Of a DNA stretch of 64,000 nt, positions 43,356-52,766 are shown piece by piece. Position 1 is the first letter of the stretch, and each line of letters starts with the position of its first letter. Both the position numbers and the translations under genes were made by a program. The notes beneath the pieces are model-generated. The model saw only the letters and a list, made by a program, of their open reading frames with translations, had not been told where the DNA came from and searched no databases. Source of the DNA: Dyella_B jejuensis (GTDB lineage: Bacteria; Pseudomonadota; Gammaproteobacteria; Xanthomonadales; Rhodanobacteraceae). The stretch lies in assembly GCF_044904675.1 (NCBI RefSeq), contig NZ_JADIKJ010000005.1, positions 143,284 through 207,283 of the forward strand, written 5' to 3'.

Positions 43356-44921
43356 ATGAGCGCTTTAGCGGAGTTTTCGAGTGGCGCGCACACGGATGAA
43401 TCGGGACACGACATGGCGCTTGCATACATGCCTCATATGTCGCCAGTACCGACCTGTTTGCATGGACACCATGGCTTGCGCTTTGCGTGGCGCGGCGATC
43501 CGTGCGACGTGCCGAAAGCGGGCCAGTCGCTGACGGTTTCTGTCTATATCGCCAAGCAGCTCACTTGCGACAGCGTGAAGCTTACGATCGAACAGGTCAG
43601 GTGCGGCGCTGCCGATGTCGAATTATTCGGCCAAATCGTCAACAGCGGCGATTACGACACCCTATGGCAAGCACTGCTGACACATTCACGGCGGCATGCC
43701 GATATGTCCAATACAAGCGCGCCCGCTTTCGCGCCGCTGCCGGGCAGAGACTCGGATAGTTCCGCCGCGCAGAGGGAGAGAATTGGCTTTCTACGAGCGA
43801 CAACAGGGGCAACCCTGGACCTGATCGCCCAAACCGATATACAGCCCGAATCGCTGGCGAACAATATCGAGGCCTTTGTCGGCACGATTGAATTACCGGT
43901 TGGTATCGTCGGGCCGTTATGGCTGAACAGCAGCTGCGGCATGGACGCGGTATATGTGCCTTTCGCGACCACCGAGGGAGCGCTGGTCGCCTCGGCGACC
44001 CGCGGAGTCAACGCCATTTCGCATTCGGGCGGCGCTTACGCGCGAGCGCTCGGGCAGCGAGTCATGCGCGTCCCATCGTTTGAGTTCTCGCAGATGGCTG
44101 AAGCCATCTTCTTCGCAGATTGGATTCAAGCGCATATCGAGGCCATCCGCGAACAAGTCCGGCGGGAGTCAGCGCATGCGACGCTTATATCCATCGATCC
44201 AGAGTTGTTCGGCCGGCGCGTTCATCTCCATTTTGTTTATCGGACGGCCGATGCCGCCGGCCAGAACATGGTTACCGCATGCACGGCACGCGCATGCCAA
44301 TGGATACTTGCCGCCATAGGTTCCTTGAAGGGGCTGGAGCTGAGAGATTTCTATATCGAGGCAGGACTGGCCAACGACAAGCGCCTTAGCGCACGCAGCT
44401 TCGTGCAAAGCCGAGGCGTGCGCGTGAGCACCGAAGCGCTGCTGAAAGCCGATGTCATCCGGAAGGTGTTGAAATTGGAGCCATCCAGGCTGATGACAAG
44501 CTACCACTACTGGTGCGCCTGCAATCAAGTCGCGGGGAATGTCGGGAGCAGCTTGAATATAGCCAATGCCATCGCGGCGATCTTCGCGGCCACCGGCCAG
44601 GATCTGGCCAGCGTGCATGAAGCATCCGTTGCCGCACTTTATATGGACCGTACCAGTGCTGGCGATGTGTATGTCAACCTCACGATGCCCGGCCTGCTCA
44701 TTGGCACGGTCGGTGGCGGAACCGGCCTGCCGCAGCAACGCCAATGCCTGGAATTGATGGGCTGTGCGGGGCGGCATAAAGTGGCGCGCCTGGCGGAAAT
44801 CATCGCCACGACGGCGATGGCATTGGATATTTCATTGCTTGCCGCGCTATCCGCCGGACACTTTGCCAGTGCGCACCAACGCATGGGCCGCAATCGACCG
44901 ATGGAGACTTCCGTTCCCTAG
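43356..44921 (+). CDS. Hydroxymethylglutaryl-CoA reductase homologue with N-terminal extension
   Basis: A 521-residue protein. Residues from about 150 to the end match HMG-CoA reductase: VGTIELPVGIVGPL, the catalytic Glu207 (FATTEGALVAS), Lys342 (GLANDKR), Asp416 (ATGQD), GTVGGGTGLPQQ and the C-terminal His502 (AGHF), so all four catalytic residues are kept. The NADP-region motif is DAAGQNMV rather than DAMGMNM. HMG-CoA reductases make mevalonate, but most gammaproteobacteria use the MEP route and no other mevalonate gene is in the window. The first about 130 residues have no recognised domain. GAGG eight bases upstream sets the start at 43356. The gene is less GC-biased than its neighbours and stands alone, consistent with transfer; a secondary-metabolite role is possible. 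Confidence 0.88.
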   Translation: MSALAEFSSGAHTDESGHDMALAYMPHMSPVPTCLHGHHGLRFAWRGDPCDVPKAGQSLTVSVYIAKQLTCDSVKLTIEQVRCGAADVELFGQIVNSGDYDTLWQALLTHSRRHADMSNTSAPAFAPLPGRDSDSSAAQRERIGFLRATTGATLDLIAQTDIQPESLANNIEAFVGTIELPVGIVGPLWLNSSCGMDAVYVPFATTEGALVASATRGVNAISHSGGAYARALGQRVMRVPSFEFSQMAEAIFFADWIQAHIEAIREQVRRESAHATLISIDPELFGRRVHLHFVYRTADAAGQNMVTACTARACQWILAAIGSLKGLELRDFYIEAGLANDKRLSARSFVQSRGVRVSTEALLKADVIRKVLKLEPSRLMTSYHYWCACNQVAGNVGSSLNIANAIAAIFAATGQDLASVHEASVAALYMDRTSAGDVYVNLTMPGLLIGTVGGGTGLPQQRQCLELMGCAGRHKVARLAEIIATTAMALDISLLAALSAGHFASAHQRMGRNRPMETSVP

Positions 44922-44953
44922 CCTGATCCGGCTCCTGGCAGGAAGGAATGGTT

Positions 44954-46465
44954 TTACCGCGCCATGGGTCCTGTCGACACAGCAGCATCCCGGCGATTCC
45001 ACCAGCCGCCACCGAGCGCCTGGAACAGCGCGACCGTATCGGCATAACGTGCCGCGCGGGCCTGGATCACGCTGAGTTCGGCTTGCCGATCGATTACCTG
45101 CGCGTTGAGCACAGCGACCAGGCTGATATCGCCCAGCGCGTACTGGCGGCGGGCGATGGCAAGACTGCGCGCGGCAGCTTGCCCGGCGCGGGCGGCGGCG
45201 GCCATGGTATCGGCGTCATACTGCACGGCGTGCAGCGCATCGGCCACATTCTGCAATGCGGACATCACCGTGCTGCGATATTGCTCCGCCGCCTGGCGAT
45301 ACATCGCTTCGGCGGCACGCTGGCGATGCTTGAGCGTGCCGCCGCTGAAGATCGGCGTGGTGATGGCGGCACCGAGATTCCAGAAGCCGGTGCCCGCGCC
45401 GAACAGCTCGTGCATCTGGTCAGCCGCACTGCCCCAGTTGGCCGTGATATTGATATTCGGCAGGCGCGCAGCGAACGCCACGCCAACCTGCGCGCAGGCT
45501 GCATGCAGGTTGGCGTCGGCCATTCGTACATCCGGCCGCTGTTCAACCAGACGCGCCGGCAGGCTCACCGGCAATTGCTCCGGCAAATGCAGCGTATCGA
45601 ATGCAAAGCGGGCCGGCACATCCTTGTCCGGCGATCGCCCGGCGAGTACCGCAAGCAGGTCGCGCTGCAGTGCCAGCTGTTTTTGCAGCGGCGGCAGGCT
45701 GGCGCGTGCCTGCTCCAGGGTGGCTTCCTGTGCCGCGATATCGCCTTGCGCCATGTCGCCCAGGGCAAGCTGCTTGCGATCGGTATCCAGGATCGCCGAC
45801 TGGCTATCGATCATGTCCTGCGTCATCGCGATCTGCGCACGCAAGGATGCTTCGCCTACCGCGGCGTTGACCAGGTTGGAGGTCAAGGTGAGATAGGTCG
45901 CCTCCAACTGGAAACGCTGCGCATCGGCCTGCGCCACCAATGATTCGACCTGTCGCCGATTGGCGCCCCACAGGTCGGGCACGTAGGAAATGCTCAATTG
46001 CGCGGTGGTCAAGTTATAGAGCGTGCTGTTCGACGCCACGCCGCTGGACAACACATTGCCGGTCTGCTGGCGCGTGGGATCGATGCTCGCGCTGAGCTGC
46101 GGAAGGTATTCGCCCCGCTGCGCCCGCACGTTTTCCAGCGCCGCCTGCAGCGCCTGTTGCGCGGCAGCCAGATCCGGATTGTTTTTCAGCGCATCTTCGA
46201 CTAATGCATTCAATGGCCCGGAATGGAACAGCGTCCACCACTGGCCGGGAATGTCCATGTCGTGCACAAGCTGTTGCGCCTGGCCACCCGGGCCCGGCGC
46301 GGCCACCGTGCCATCGACGGGCGCAGGCGCGTAGCGCCGCACGTCCGGCGCAGCCGGCCGATGATAATCGGGACCGACTGCGCAGCTGGCAAGTGCTGCG
46401 CCGATGCACACGGCGAGCAGTGCGCGGATCGCCTGGCACGATGCGATGTACGGGATGGCACGCAT
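44954..46465 (-). CDS. Outer-membrane efflux lipoprotein, NodT/OprM type
   Basis: A 503-residue TolC-like channel with a lipoprotein signal and lipobox LASC (Cys28), then two repeats of the outer-membrane efflux domain (WWTLFHSGPLNALVEDALKNNPDL; YLPQLSASI; LPARLVEQRPDVRMADANLHAA; GLAAA-like GDISLVAVLNAQVIDRQAEL). It forms the trans-envelope duct for the RND pump encoded just upstream. The gap to the pump gene is two bases, and GGAGATCTGAGC precedes the start, so translation is likely coupled. Confidence 0.93.
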   Translation of the reverse strand: MRAIPYIASCQAIRALLAVCIGAALASCAVGPDYHRPAAPDVRRYAPAPVDGTVAAPGPGGQAQQLVHDMDIPGQWWTLFHSGPLNALVEDALKNNPDLAAAQQALQAALENVRAQRGEYLPQLSASIDPTRQQTGNVLSSGVASNSTLYNLTTAQLSISYVPDLWGANRRQVESLVAQADAQRFQLEATYLTLTSNLVNAAVGEASLRAQIAMTQDMIDSQSAILDTDRKQLALGDMAQGDIAAQEATLEQARASLPPLQKQLALQRDLLAVLAGRSPDKDVPARFAFDTLHLPEQLPVSLPARLVEQRPDVRMADANLHAACAQVGVAFAARLPNINITANWGSAADQMHELFGAGTGFWNLGAAITTPIFSGGTLKHRQRAAEAMYRQAAEQYRSTVMSALQNVADALHAVQYDADTMAAAARAGQAAARSLAIARRQYALGDISLVAVLNAQVIDRQAELSVIQARAARYADTVALFQALGGGWWNRRDAAVSTGPMAR

Positions 46466-46467
46466 GC

Positions 46468-49400
46468 TCAGATCTCCGCCGCCGAAGGCGCATGGCCCCA
46501 GTGCTTCTGGATGAAATTTTCCATGCCGAAATAAAAGCTCGGCAGGATATAAAGGGTGAGCAAGGTGGCGATCGGCAAGCCGCCGACCACCACGGTCGCC
46601 AGCCCGCGCTGCACGTCCGTGCCGATCCCGGTGGCGAGCGCGGCAGGCAACATGCCGACACTGGCTACGGTGGCGGTCATCAGCACCGGACGGAAGCGTT
46701 CGGTCGCGCCGACCAGCACCGCTTCGTACAGCGACAAACCTTCGCGCCGCACGCGATTGATGTTAGACACCATGATGATGCCGTTCTGCACCGCCACGCC
46801 GAACAGCGCGATGAAACCGACCGCGGTGGCGATGTTCAACGTCTCGCCACGCACATGCAGCGATATCAGGCCGCCCACCGCGGCCAGCGGTACCACGGCG
46901 AGCACCAGGACCGCCTGATGCAGCTTGCCGAATTCGGCAAACAGCAATACCGCCATGATCGCCAGCACCAATCCCATCACCACCACCAACCTCGCCTGCG
47001 CGCGTTGCTCGTTCTGGAAATTGCCGGCCCATTCCAGCCGGTAAGCCTGTGGATCGATATGCACTTGCTGGTCGATCTGCTGCTGCGCATCGGCCAGGTA
47101 CGCCGACAAGGCCCGGTCGCGATTGTCGATGCGAATGGTCAGTTCGCGCTGGCCCTGCTCATGCGAAATCGTGCTTTCGCCCGTTTGCAGCCGGATTTGC
47201 GCGATCTGCTTGAGCGGCACCTGCGCGCCGCTGGCGGAGGTCAATGGCAATTCGCCAATGGCTTGCAAGCTGTTGGCCACGTCATTGGATACGCGCGCGG
47301 TAACGTTGTAGATGCGATCGCCCACATAGACCTGCGTGATCGGCGCGCCGCCAATCGCCGTCTGGATCAAGGCGCTGATGTCGCCGACGTTGATGCCGTA
47401 GCGCGCCGCCGCGTCGCGATCAGCGGTGATCGCCAATTGCGGAATCGGCGGTTCCTGGAAGATCGATGCGTCGGCCGTGCCACGCACGCCCTTGAGCACC
47501 GCGACGATCTGGTTGCCGATGCGCCGCATGTCTTTCAAGTCGTCGCCATAGATGCGCAGCACCAGCGGACTGTGGGCGCCGCCGATCATGTCGTTTTCGC
47601 CGTCGATGATCGGCTGGCTCACGCCGATCGTCATGCCTGGCATCTGCTGCATGCGTGCATTGAACTTGCGCAGGAACTGCGCCTTGGTCTCGCCGTTGGC
47701 CCAGCTGCTGTAGGGCTTCAGGCCCACTGCGGCTTCCACGTGCGAAGGCGTCCACGGATCGGTGCCGCTGTCGTTGCGTCCGAGCTGGGTCACGACATAG
47801 GAGACTTCCGGAAACTCGCGCACCGCCTTGCGTAGCTGCGCCGTCATGGCACTGGCTTTGTCCAGCGACAGGCCCGGCGGCATCTGCACCTGCAGCCAGA
47901 GCGCGCCCTCGTCCAGGTCGGGCAGGAACTCGCGCCCCACCGTGGCGCCGAGCAGCAGCACGCCGCAGAACGCGACGCCCGCCACCGTGTACGCCAGCGG
48001 CAACCTGCGGGTCAATTTGCCCAGACTCGACGTATACGCGGCCTGCAGTTTTTCCAGCGGCCGGTTGTGGAAAATCCGGCGCGGCTTGCGCAAAGCGACA
48101 TAGGCCAGCCCAGGCGTCAGCGTCACCGTGCATAGCAATGCCGCCAACAGGGCGTAGCCGACAGTGAAAGCCATCGGACGGAACAGCTTGCCTTCGGCAT
48201 GCTCGAACGCAAACAGCGGCAGATACGCGGTAATGATGATCAAGGTGGCGAAGAAGATGGAACGTCCGACATGGCCGGTCACCGTCATCACGTCATCTTC
48301 GGTGACCACCTCGTCTGGCTTTTCCTCGCGGCGACGCAGGATCGCCTCGGTCACCACGATGGTACCGTCGACAATGACGCCGAAATCGATCGCGCCGAGC
48401 GAAAACAGGTTCGCCGGCATATGCGTGAACTGCATCAGGATAAACACGGTAACCAGCGACATCGGGATCGCCACCGCGGCGACCAGCGCGGAACGCGGGC
48501 TGCCCAGGAACAGGATCAACACGATGCACACCAGGCCGATGCCTTCCATCACGGTGTGGAAGACTTTTTCCTTGGTCGCATTCACCAGGTCATCGCGATC
48601 GATGTACGGCACGATGCGCACATCCTGGAGCGCCAGCCGTTTATTGAGCTCGGCCACCTTGGCGTGAATGCCTTCCAGCACACGCGACGGATTCTGGTAC
48701 TTCAACAGGTCGACGATGCCTTCGATGGTGTCGGGATTGTTGTCCTTGCCCAGGATGCCTTCGCGTACCCGATGACCATAGCGCAACTTGCCCAGCTCGC
48801 TGACCAGCACCGGCACCCCATTGTTCTGCGTGACCACGATGTCGCCCAGGTCCTGGAGCGAATGCACCATGCCGATACCGCGCACGATGTAGGACTGCTC
48901 GCCGCGCGTGATACGCCCGCCGCCGGCATTGGCGGTGTTGGCCGAAATAGCATTGGTGATCTGGCTCACGCTGACGCCGTAATGCAATAGCTGCGTCGGA
49001 TCGAGTTCGAGCTGGAATTCCTTGGTGAAGCCGCCGAAGTTGTCGACGTTGGCCACGCCTGGCACTTGTTCCAATGCGGGTATCACCGTCCAGTTCTGGA
49101 TTTCCGATAGCTGCATCAGGTTCTTGCTGGTCGATTCGAGCGTATAGCGATAAACCTCGCCAGCCGGCCCGGACACCGGATCGAGGCCGGGCGTGACACC
49201 CGGCGGCAAGGTCACCTGCGCCACCCGTTCCATGATGCGCTGGCGTTCCCAGTAATCTTCCGCGCCATCCTGGAACACCAGCGTGATCAGCGACAACCCG
49301 AACGTGCTGCTGGAGCGCATGGCGACCAGTCCGGGCGTGCCGGCCAGCCCGCGCTCCAGCGGCGTGGTGATCTGCTGTTCGATTTCCTCGGCGGCAAGCC

Positions 49401-49563
49401 CGGGCACCTGCGTGGTGACCTGCGCGGTGACGTCGCTCAGTTCCGGATAAGCCTCGATCGCCAGCTGGGTCCAGGAGTAGTAGCCCAAGCCGATGACCAG
49501 GATCGACACGCCGACAAACAGCGTGCGCTTCTCGAAGCAGAAGCGGAAGATCGCGTTAATCAT
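46468..49563 (-). CDS. RND efflux pump of the heavy-metal (CzcA/CusA-like) family
   Basis: A 1031-residue inner-membrane pump with twelve helices and two large periplasmic loops. The first helix segment is FEKRTLFVGVSILVIGLGYYSW, and the porter domain shows EAYPELSDVTAQVTTQVPG and GGFTKEFQLELDP. In helix 4 the metal-type signature is DFGVIVDGTIVVTEA, a variant of the DFGx3DGAx3xEN motif of CzcA-like pumps, with Thr for Ala and TEA for VEN, so the substrate metal (Zn, Co, Cd or Ni) cannot be inferred safely. It is the second gene of adaptor-pump-channel and overlaps the adaptor by eight bases. Confidence 0.92.
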   Translation of the reverse strand: MINAIFRFCFEKRTLFVGVSILVIGLGYYSWTQLAIEAYPELSDVTAQVTTQVPGLAAEEIEQQITTPLERGLAGTPGLVAMRSSSTFGLSLITLVFQDGAEDYWERQRIMERVAQVTLPPGVTPGLDPVSGPAGEVYRYTLESTSKNLMQLSEIQNWTVIPALEQVPGVANVDNFGGFTKEFQLELDPTQLLHYGVSVSQITNAISANTANAGGGRITRGEQSYIVRGIGMVHSLQDLGDIVVTQNNGVPVLVSELGKLRYGHRVREGILGKDNNPDTIEGIVDLLKYQNPSRVLEGIHAKVAELNKRLALQDVRIVPYIDRDDLVNATKEKVFHTVMEGIGLVCIVLILFLGSPRSALVAAVAIPMSLVTVFILMQFTHMPANLFSLGAIDFGVIVDGTIVVTEAILRRREEKPDEVVTEDDVMTVTGHVGRSIFFATLIIITAYLPLFAFEHAEGKLFRPMAFTVGYALLAALLCTVTLTPGLAYVALRKPRRIFHNRPLEKLQAAYTSSLGKLTRRLPLAYTVAGVAFCGVLLLGATVGREFLPDLDEGALWLQVQMPPGLSLDKASAMTAQLRKAVREFPEVSYVVTQLGRNDSGTDPWTPSHVEAAVGLKPYSSWANGETKAQFLRKFNARMQQMPGMTIGVSQPIIDGENDMIGGAHSPLVLRIYGDDLKDMRRIGNQIVAVLKGVRGTADASIFQEPPIPQLAITADRDAAARYGINVGDISALIQTAIGGAPITQVYVGDRIYNVTARVSNDVANSLQAIGELPLTSASGAQVPLKQIAQIRLQTGESTISHEQGQRELTIRIDNRDRALSAYLADAQQQIDQQVHIDPQAYRLEWAGNFQNEQRAQARLVVVMGLVLAIMAVLLFAEFGKLHQAVLVLAVVPLAAVGGLISLHVRGETLNIATAVGFIALFGVAVQNGIIMVSNINRVRREGLSLYEAVLVGATERFRPVLMTATVASVGMLPAALATGIGTDVQRGLATVVVGGLPIATLLTLYILPSFYFGMENFIQKHWGHAPSAAEI

Positions 49564-50680
49564 TAAGCAGCACTCCGCCCTTCACGATCACGCGGTCGCC
49601 CGGCCGCAAGCCGTGCAGGATGCGCGTGCCTTGCGTTTCGTCATAGCCGGGCTCCACCGTGCGGCGCTCGAACGTCCACGGCGATATCTCGACGAATACG
49701 CTGGTGCTGTCGTTGTTCATCAACAACGCTGATTCGGGCACGAACACCTGCGCCGGCTGCGGAATATCGAAGCGTGCGTTCGCAAACATGTTCGGCTTGA
49801 GCTTTCCATCAAGATTGGCGATGGCGATCCGCACCAGGTCGCGTCGCGTATCCGGCTGCAATACCGGACTGACGAAGCTCACCACCCCATGGAAAAGCTG
49901 GTCCGGATAAGCCGCAAGGGTGGCATCGACTTGTTGGCCCTTGCCGATCATGCCGGCATCGCTCTCCGGCACACTGGCCGTGATCCACACCGTATCGAGA
50001 TTGGATATCGTCATCATCGCGGCGCTGGCATCGTTGACGTAGGCGCCGGGCGCAATCGACAGCGCGGTCACGTAGCCGCTGCTCGGCGCCGTAACCTGCA
50101 TCCATGGCGCCGCCTGCGGACCGGACGTGCCACCGAGCGAGACGAGGCGCGCCTGTGCACGGTTGAATTCCGCCAGGGCTTGGCGGTAGCCGCTCTGCGC
50201 GGATTCCAGGTCTTTGACCGCGGCGCCGCCAGCTGCCTGCACGCCCCGCGCGCGCGCCAGCGCCTTGTTGGACAGATCGAGCGCGTCGCGCGCTTTCTCG
50301 ACGTCGGCATACGCTTGCGCGAAATCGCCCGAGTCGATCAGGGCCAGCACTTGTCCGCGCGTCACGTGATCGCCGAGGCCGACTTTCAGCGCCACCACTT
50401 TTCCGGTCAGCGGCGGCAAGATCGTGGCGGTGCGCGCGGGATCGGCCTCGATGCTGGCCGGGAACGTCATGCTGTGCGGTGCCTGGTGCATCTGCACCGC
50501 CTGCACGACAAGTTCGTTGCGCAGCGGCGAGCCCTCCGGCACACGCAACAAGCCGTGGTCTTCGATAACGGCAGGCTTCGCCTGGGCCGCATCATCAGCG
50601 CCATGCGAACAGGCAGCCAGGGCAAGCGCCACGGCCACGGCAACCGACCAACGCCATCCTACGTGAGTGCAAAAGAACAT
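49556..50680 (-). CDS. RND efflux periplasmic adaptor lipoprotein (CzcB/CusB-like)
   Basis: A 374-residue membrane-fusion protein with a lipoprotein signal and lipobox-like LAAC (Cys24), a barrel-sandwich lipoyl half-motif (ILPPLTGKVVALKVGLGDHVTRGQVLALIDSGD), a coiled-coil hairpin (QAYADVEKARDALDLSNKALARARG), the second lipoyl half (APSSGYVTALSIAPGAYVND) and a beta-barrel domain. It links the pump to the outer-membrane channel. The ATG at 50680 is preceded by GAAGGGA. The gene is the first of the three-gene efflux operon; no metal-sensor gene is adjacent. Confidence 0.9.
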   Translation of the reverse strand: MFFCTHVGWRWSVAVAVALALAACSHGADDAAQAKPAVIEDHGLLRVPEGSPLRNELVVQAVQMHQAPHSMTFPASIEADPARTATILPPLTGKVVALKVGLGDHVTRGQVLALIDSGDFAQAYADVEKARDALDLSNKALARARGVQAAGGAAVKDLESAQSGYRQALAEFNRAQARLVSLGGTSGPQAAPWMQVTAPSSGYVTALSIAPGAYVNDASAAMMTISNLDTVWITASVPESDAGMIGKGQQVDATLAAYPDQLFHGVVSFVSPVLQPDTRRDLVRIAIANLDGKLKPNMFANARFDIPQPAQVFVPESALLMNNDSTSVFVEISPWTFERRTVEPGYDETQGTRILHGLRPGDRVIVKGGVLLND

Positions 50681-50917
50681 GGTTTTTCCCTTCGGCCGGG
50701 CGCGCGGGTACGGATCCCTGCCCACAAGGCCACAGAGCTATTGCAATACGGTGAAGGGAAGACTGGCGATTGCGGGCAACCGCTGGCGCATCCCGGACCG
50801 CGTCTGGCCGCCTACGGCCATCGCTGCCGGTCACCCCTGGGCAGGGGCGCGCGCGACGGCGATATCAGTAAGGCGGGCTAATGGTGAGAGCTTCGGCTTG
50901 CGTGTGACTGTCCAAGT

Positions 50918-52591
50918 TCACGCACCTCCTTCTGCGGCATGCGTGATCTCCGCAAGCGGTTCGCGAACCAGCCGTCCCTGCAACATGCCGGCGCGCTCCA
51001 GCGGCAGGTAAGCCAGCGCCGCCAGGTGCGAATGAATGCGCTTGAGGTCGCGCAGGATGCGCAGGTACACATCACCGCCGCCGCCATCGCGGTGCTCGCG
51101 CAAGGCACGGATGTGCCGGTCGGAAGCATCGTTCTCCAACCGCCACAGCAATTCCTTGCGCTCCACCAGTTGCTGGGCCGCGCGCAGGTCCCCGCGCATG
51201 AAGACGGCGATGCCCAGGCGCAGGCTTTCCATCACCTGCGCATGCATGGCCGCAAGATCCTGGATATCGTCCGCCGAAAAATCTTGCCCGCGCTCGGCCT
51301 TCTTGGCGGCGAATTCCATCAGGTTGTTGGCGGTGATGTCGCCGATATGCTCGATGTTGATCACGAACGCATGGATTTCCTGGCTGCGTTCGCCATCCTC
51401 CTCGTTCAAGGCTTCCCCGCCGAGATCGGCGAGATATTGGCGGATGGCGATGCCCAGCCGGTCGAGCCATGGGTCCATCTTGCCGATGGCGGCGGCGCGC
51501 GCGGTATCGTCCTTGCCGAATACTTCGACCAGGCCTTTGAGCATGCCTTCGACCATGTCGGCCATGCGCATGGATTCGCGCGTGGCATTGACCAGGGCCA
51601 CGCCAGCGCTTTCCAGCGCGGCATCGTCCAGGTAGAGCGGCATGCCCGGATCGGCGGGGCGTGGCGGCTCGGGCAGCAAACGCACCAGCCACCGCGCCAG
51701 GCGCTCCACCGGAAAGATGAATATCAACGCCAGCGCGAGATTGAACACGGTGTGGAAATTGACCGCGATGCGCGCGGGCGAAGCACCCAGCGGCGCCAGC
51801 CAGTGCGCCAACGGATGCAGGAGTGGCAGGCAGACCAGGCAGCCGCATGCGCGCACCAGCAGATTGCCCAGCGGCAAACGGCGCGCCATGGGTGTATGCG
51901 CTTCGAGCAACGCAGGAAGCGTACCGCCGAGATTGGCGCCGAGCACCAGGGCCAGCGCACCGGGCGCATCGATCACGCCGCCCGTCGCCAGGGACACGAT
52001 CAACAGCACGACCGCCACGCTGGAATGGCACATCCAGGTCAGCAATGCCGCCACCAGCACCGCCATCACCGGTTCATCCGACAACGCCTGCATGCCCTCC
52101 TTGAGCAATTGCGCGTTTTCCATCGGAGCCATGCTGAGCACCAGCAGATGCAAGGCGAGCAACATCAAGCCAAGGCCAATGCCCACGCGGCCGAGGTTTT
52201 GATAGCGCACGTCGTCGCTGCGGCGATGCAGGGCCGTGCCGAACAGGATCAGCACCGGCGCAATCAATGCAATGTCGAACGACATCACCTGCACGATCAG
52301 CGTGGTGCCGACATTCGCGCCAAGCATCACCGTCAGCCCCGGCGCCAGGCCAAGGAACCCGTTGGCCGCGAACGAAGTCGCCATCATGCCGGTGGCGGTA
52401 CTGCTCTGCAGCAGCGCCGTGATGCATACGCCGAACAGGAACGCGGCCGGACGCCGGCCGAGGAAACGACCGAGCGAGCGGCGCAGCGCACTGCCGTAGC
52501 CGCGCAGCACGCCGCTGGTGACCATGTGCGTTCCCCACAACAGCAGGGCGACATAGCCAGCAATGTCGAATAACACGAACGTGCCTTTCAT
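50918..52591 (-). CDS. Na/Pi cotransporter family protein (NptA/YjbB-like with PhoU domain)
   Basis: A 557-residue membrane protein with the duplicated Na/Pi symporter repeat: QSSTATGMMATSFAANGFL in the first and CHSSVAVVLLIVSLATGG in the second, each with the conserved Gln/His-Ser-Ser, and a C-terminal PhoU-like helical domain (about 350-540, for example DITANNLMEFAAKKAE and LRDLKRIHSHLAALAYLPLE). It likely exports or symports phosphate with sodium. AGGAGAT precedes the ATG. It is downstream of mgtA on the same strand, 175 bp away. Confidence 0.92.
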   Translation of the reverse strand: MKGTFVLFDIAGYVALLLWGTHMVTSGVLRGYGSALRRSLGRFLGRRPAAFLFGVCITALLQSSTATGMMATSFAANGFLGLAPGLTVMLGANVGTTLIVQVMSFDIALIAPVLILFGTALHRRSDDVRYQNLGRVGIGLGLMLLALHLLVLSMAPMENAQLLKEGMQALSDEPVMAVLVAALLTWMCHSSVAVVLLIVSLATGGVIDAPGALALVLGANLGGTLPALLEAHTPMARRLPLGNLLVRACGCLVCLPLLHPLAHWLAPLGASPARIAVNFHTVFNLALALIFIFPVERLARWLVRLLPEPPRPADPGMPLYLDDAALESAGVALVNATRESMRMADMVEGMLKGLVEVFGKDDTARAAAIGKMDPWLDRLGIAIRQYLADLGGEALNEEDGERSQEIHAFVINIEHIGDITANNLMEFAAKKAERGQDFSADDIQDLAAMHAQVMESLRLGIAVFMRGDLRAAQQLVERKELLWRLENDASDRHIRALREHRDGGGGDVYLRILRDLKRIHSHLAALAYLPLERAGMLQGRLVREPLAEITHAAEGGA

Positions 52592-52640
52592 GGCATATCT
52601 CCTGGAAAATTGAAGTCCGCAGGCAAGCCAGGCCGCGAGC

Positions 52641-52760
52641 CGAACGCCGGCCCGTCATCGCCGCGAAGGCGAAAGCCTGTTGTTTTGGCCAAAGCTGGAA
52701 AAAATGGACTGCGCGATGCGCCATGGACAAGCATCCCCGCTTTCGCGGGGATGCGCTCCC
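52641..52760. repeat. Degenerate palindromic repeat between mgtA and the Na/Pi gene
   Basis: A perfect hairpin GCATCCCCGC (52731-52740) TTTC-less loop TTTC and GCGGGGATGC (52744-52753) is preceded by CGTCATCGCCGCGAAGGCG, which resembles the widespread extragenic type CGTCATCCCCGCGAAAGCGG. It may also serve as terminator of mgtA. Confidence 0.45.
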
Positions 52761-52766
52761 GAGGCG

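Noticed and set aside
50939..52573. A 544-codon plus-strand frame
   Set aside because: It is antisense to the Na/Pi transporter gene and is extremely rich in Gln/His/Arg, as expected for a shadow frame.
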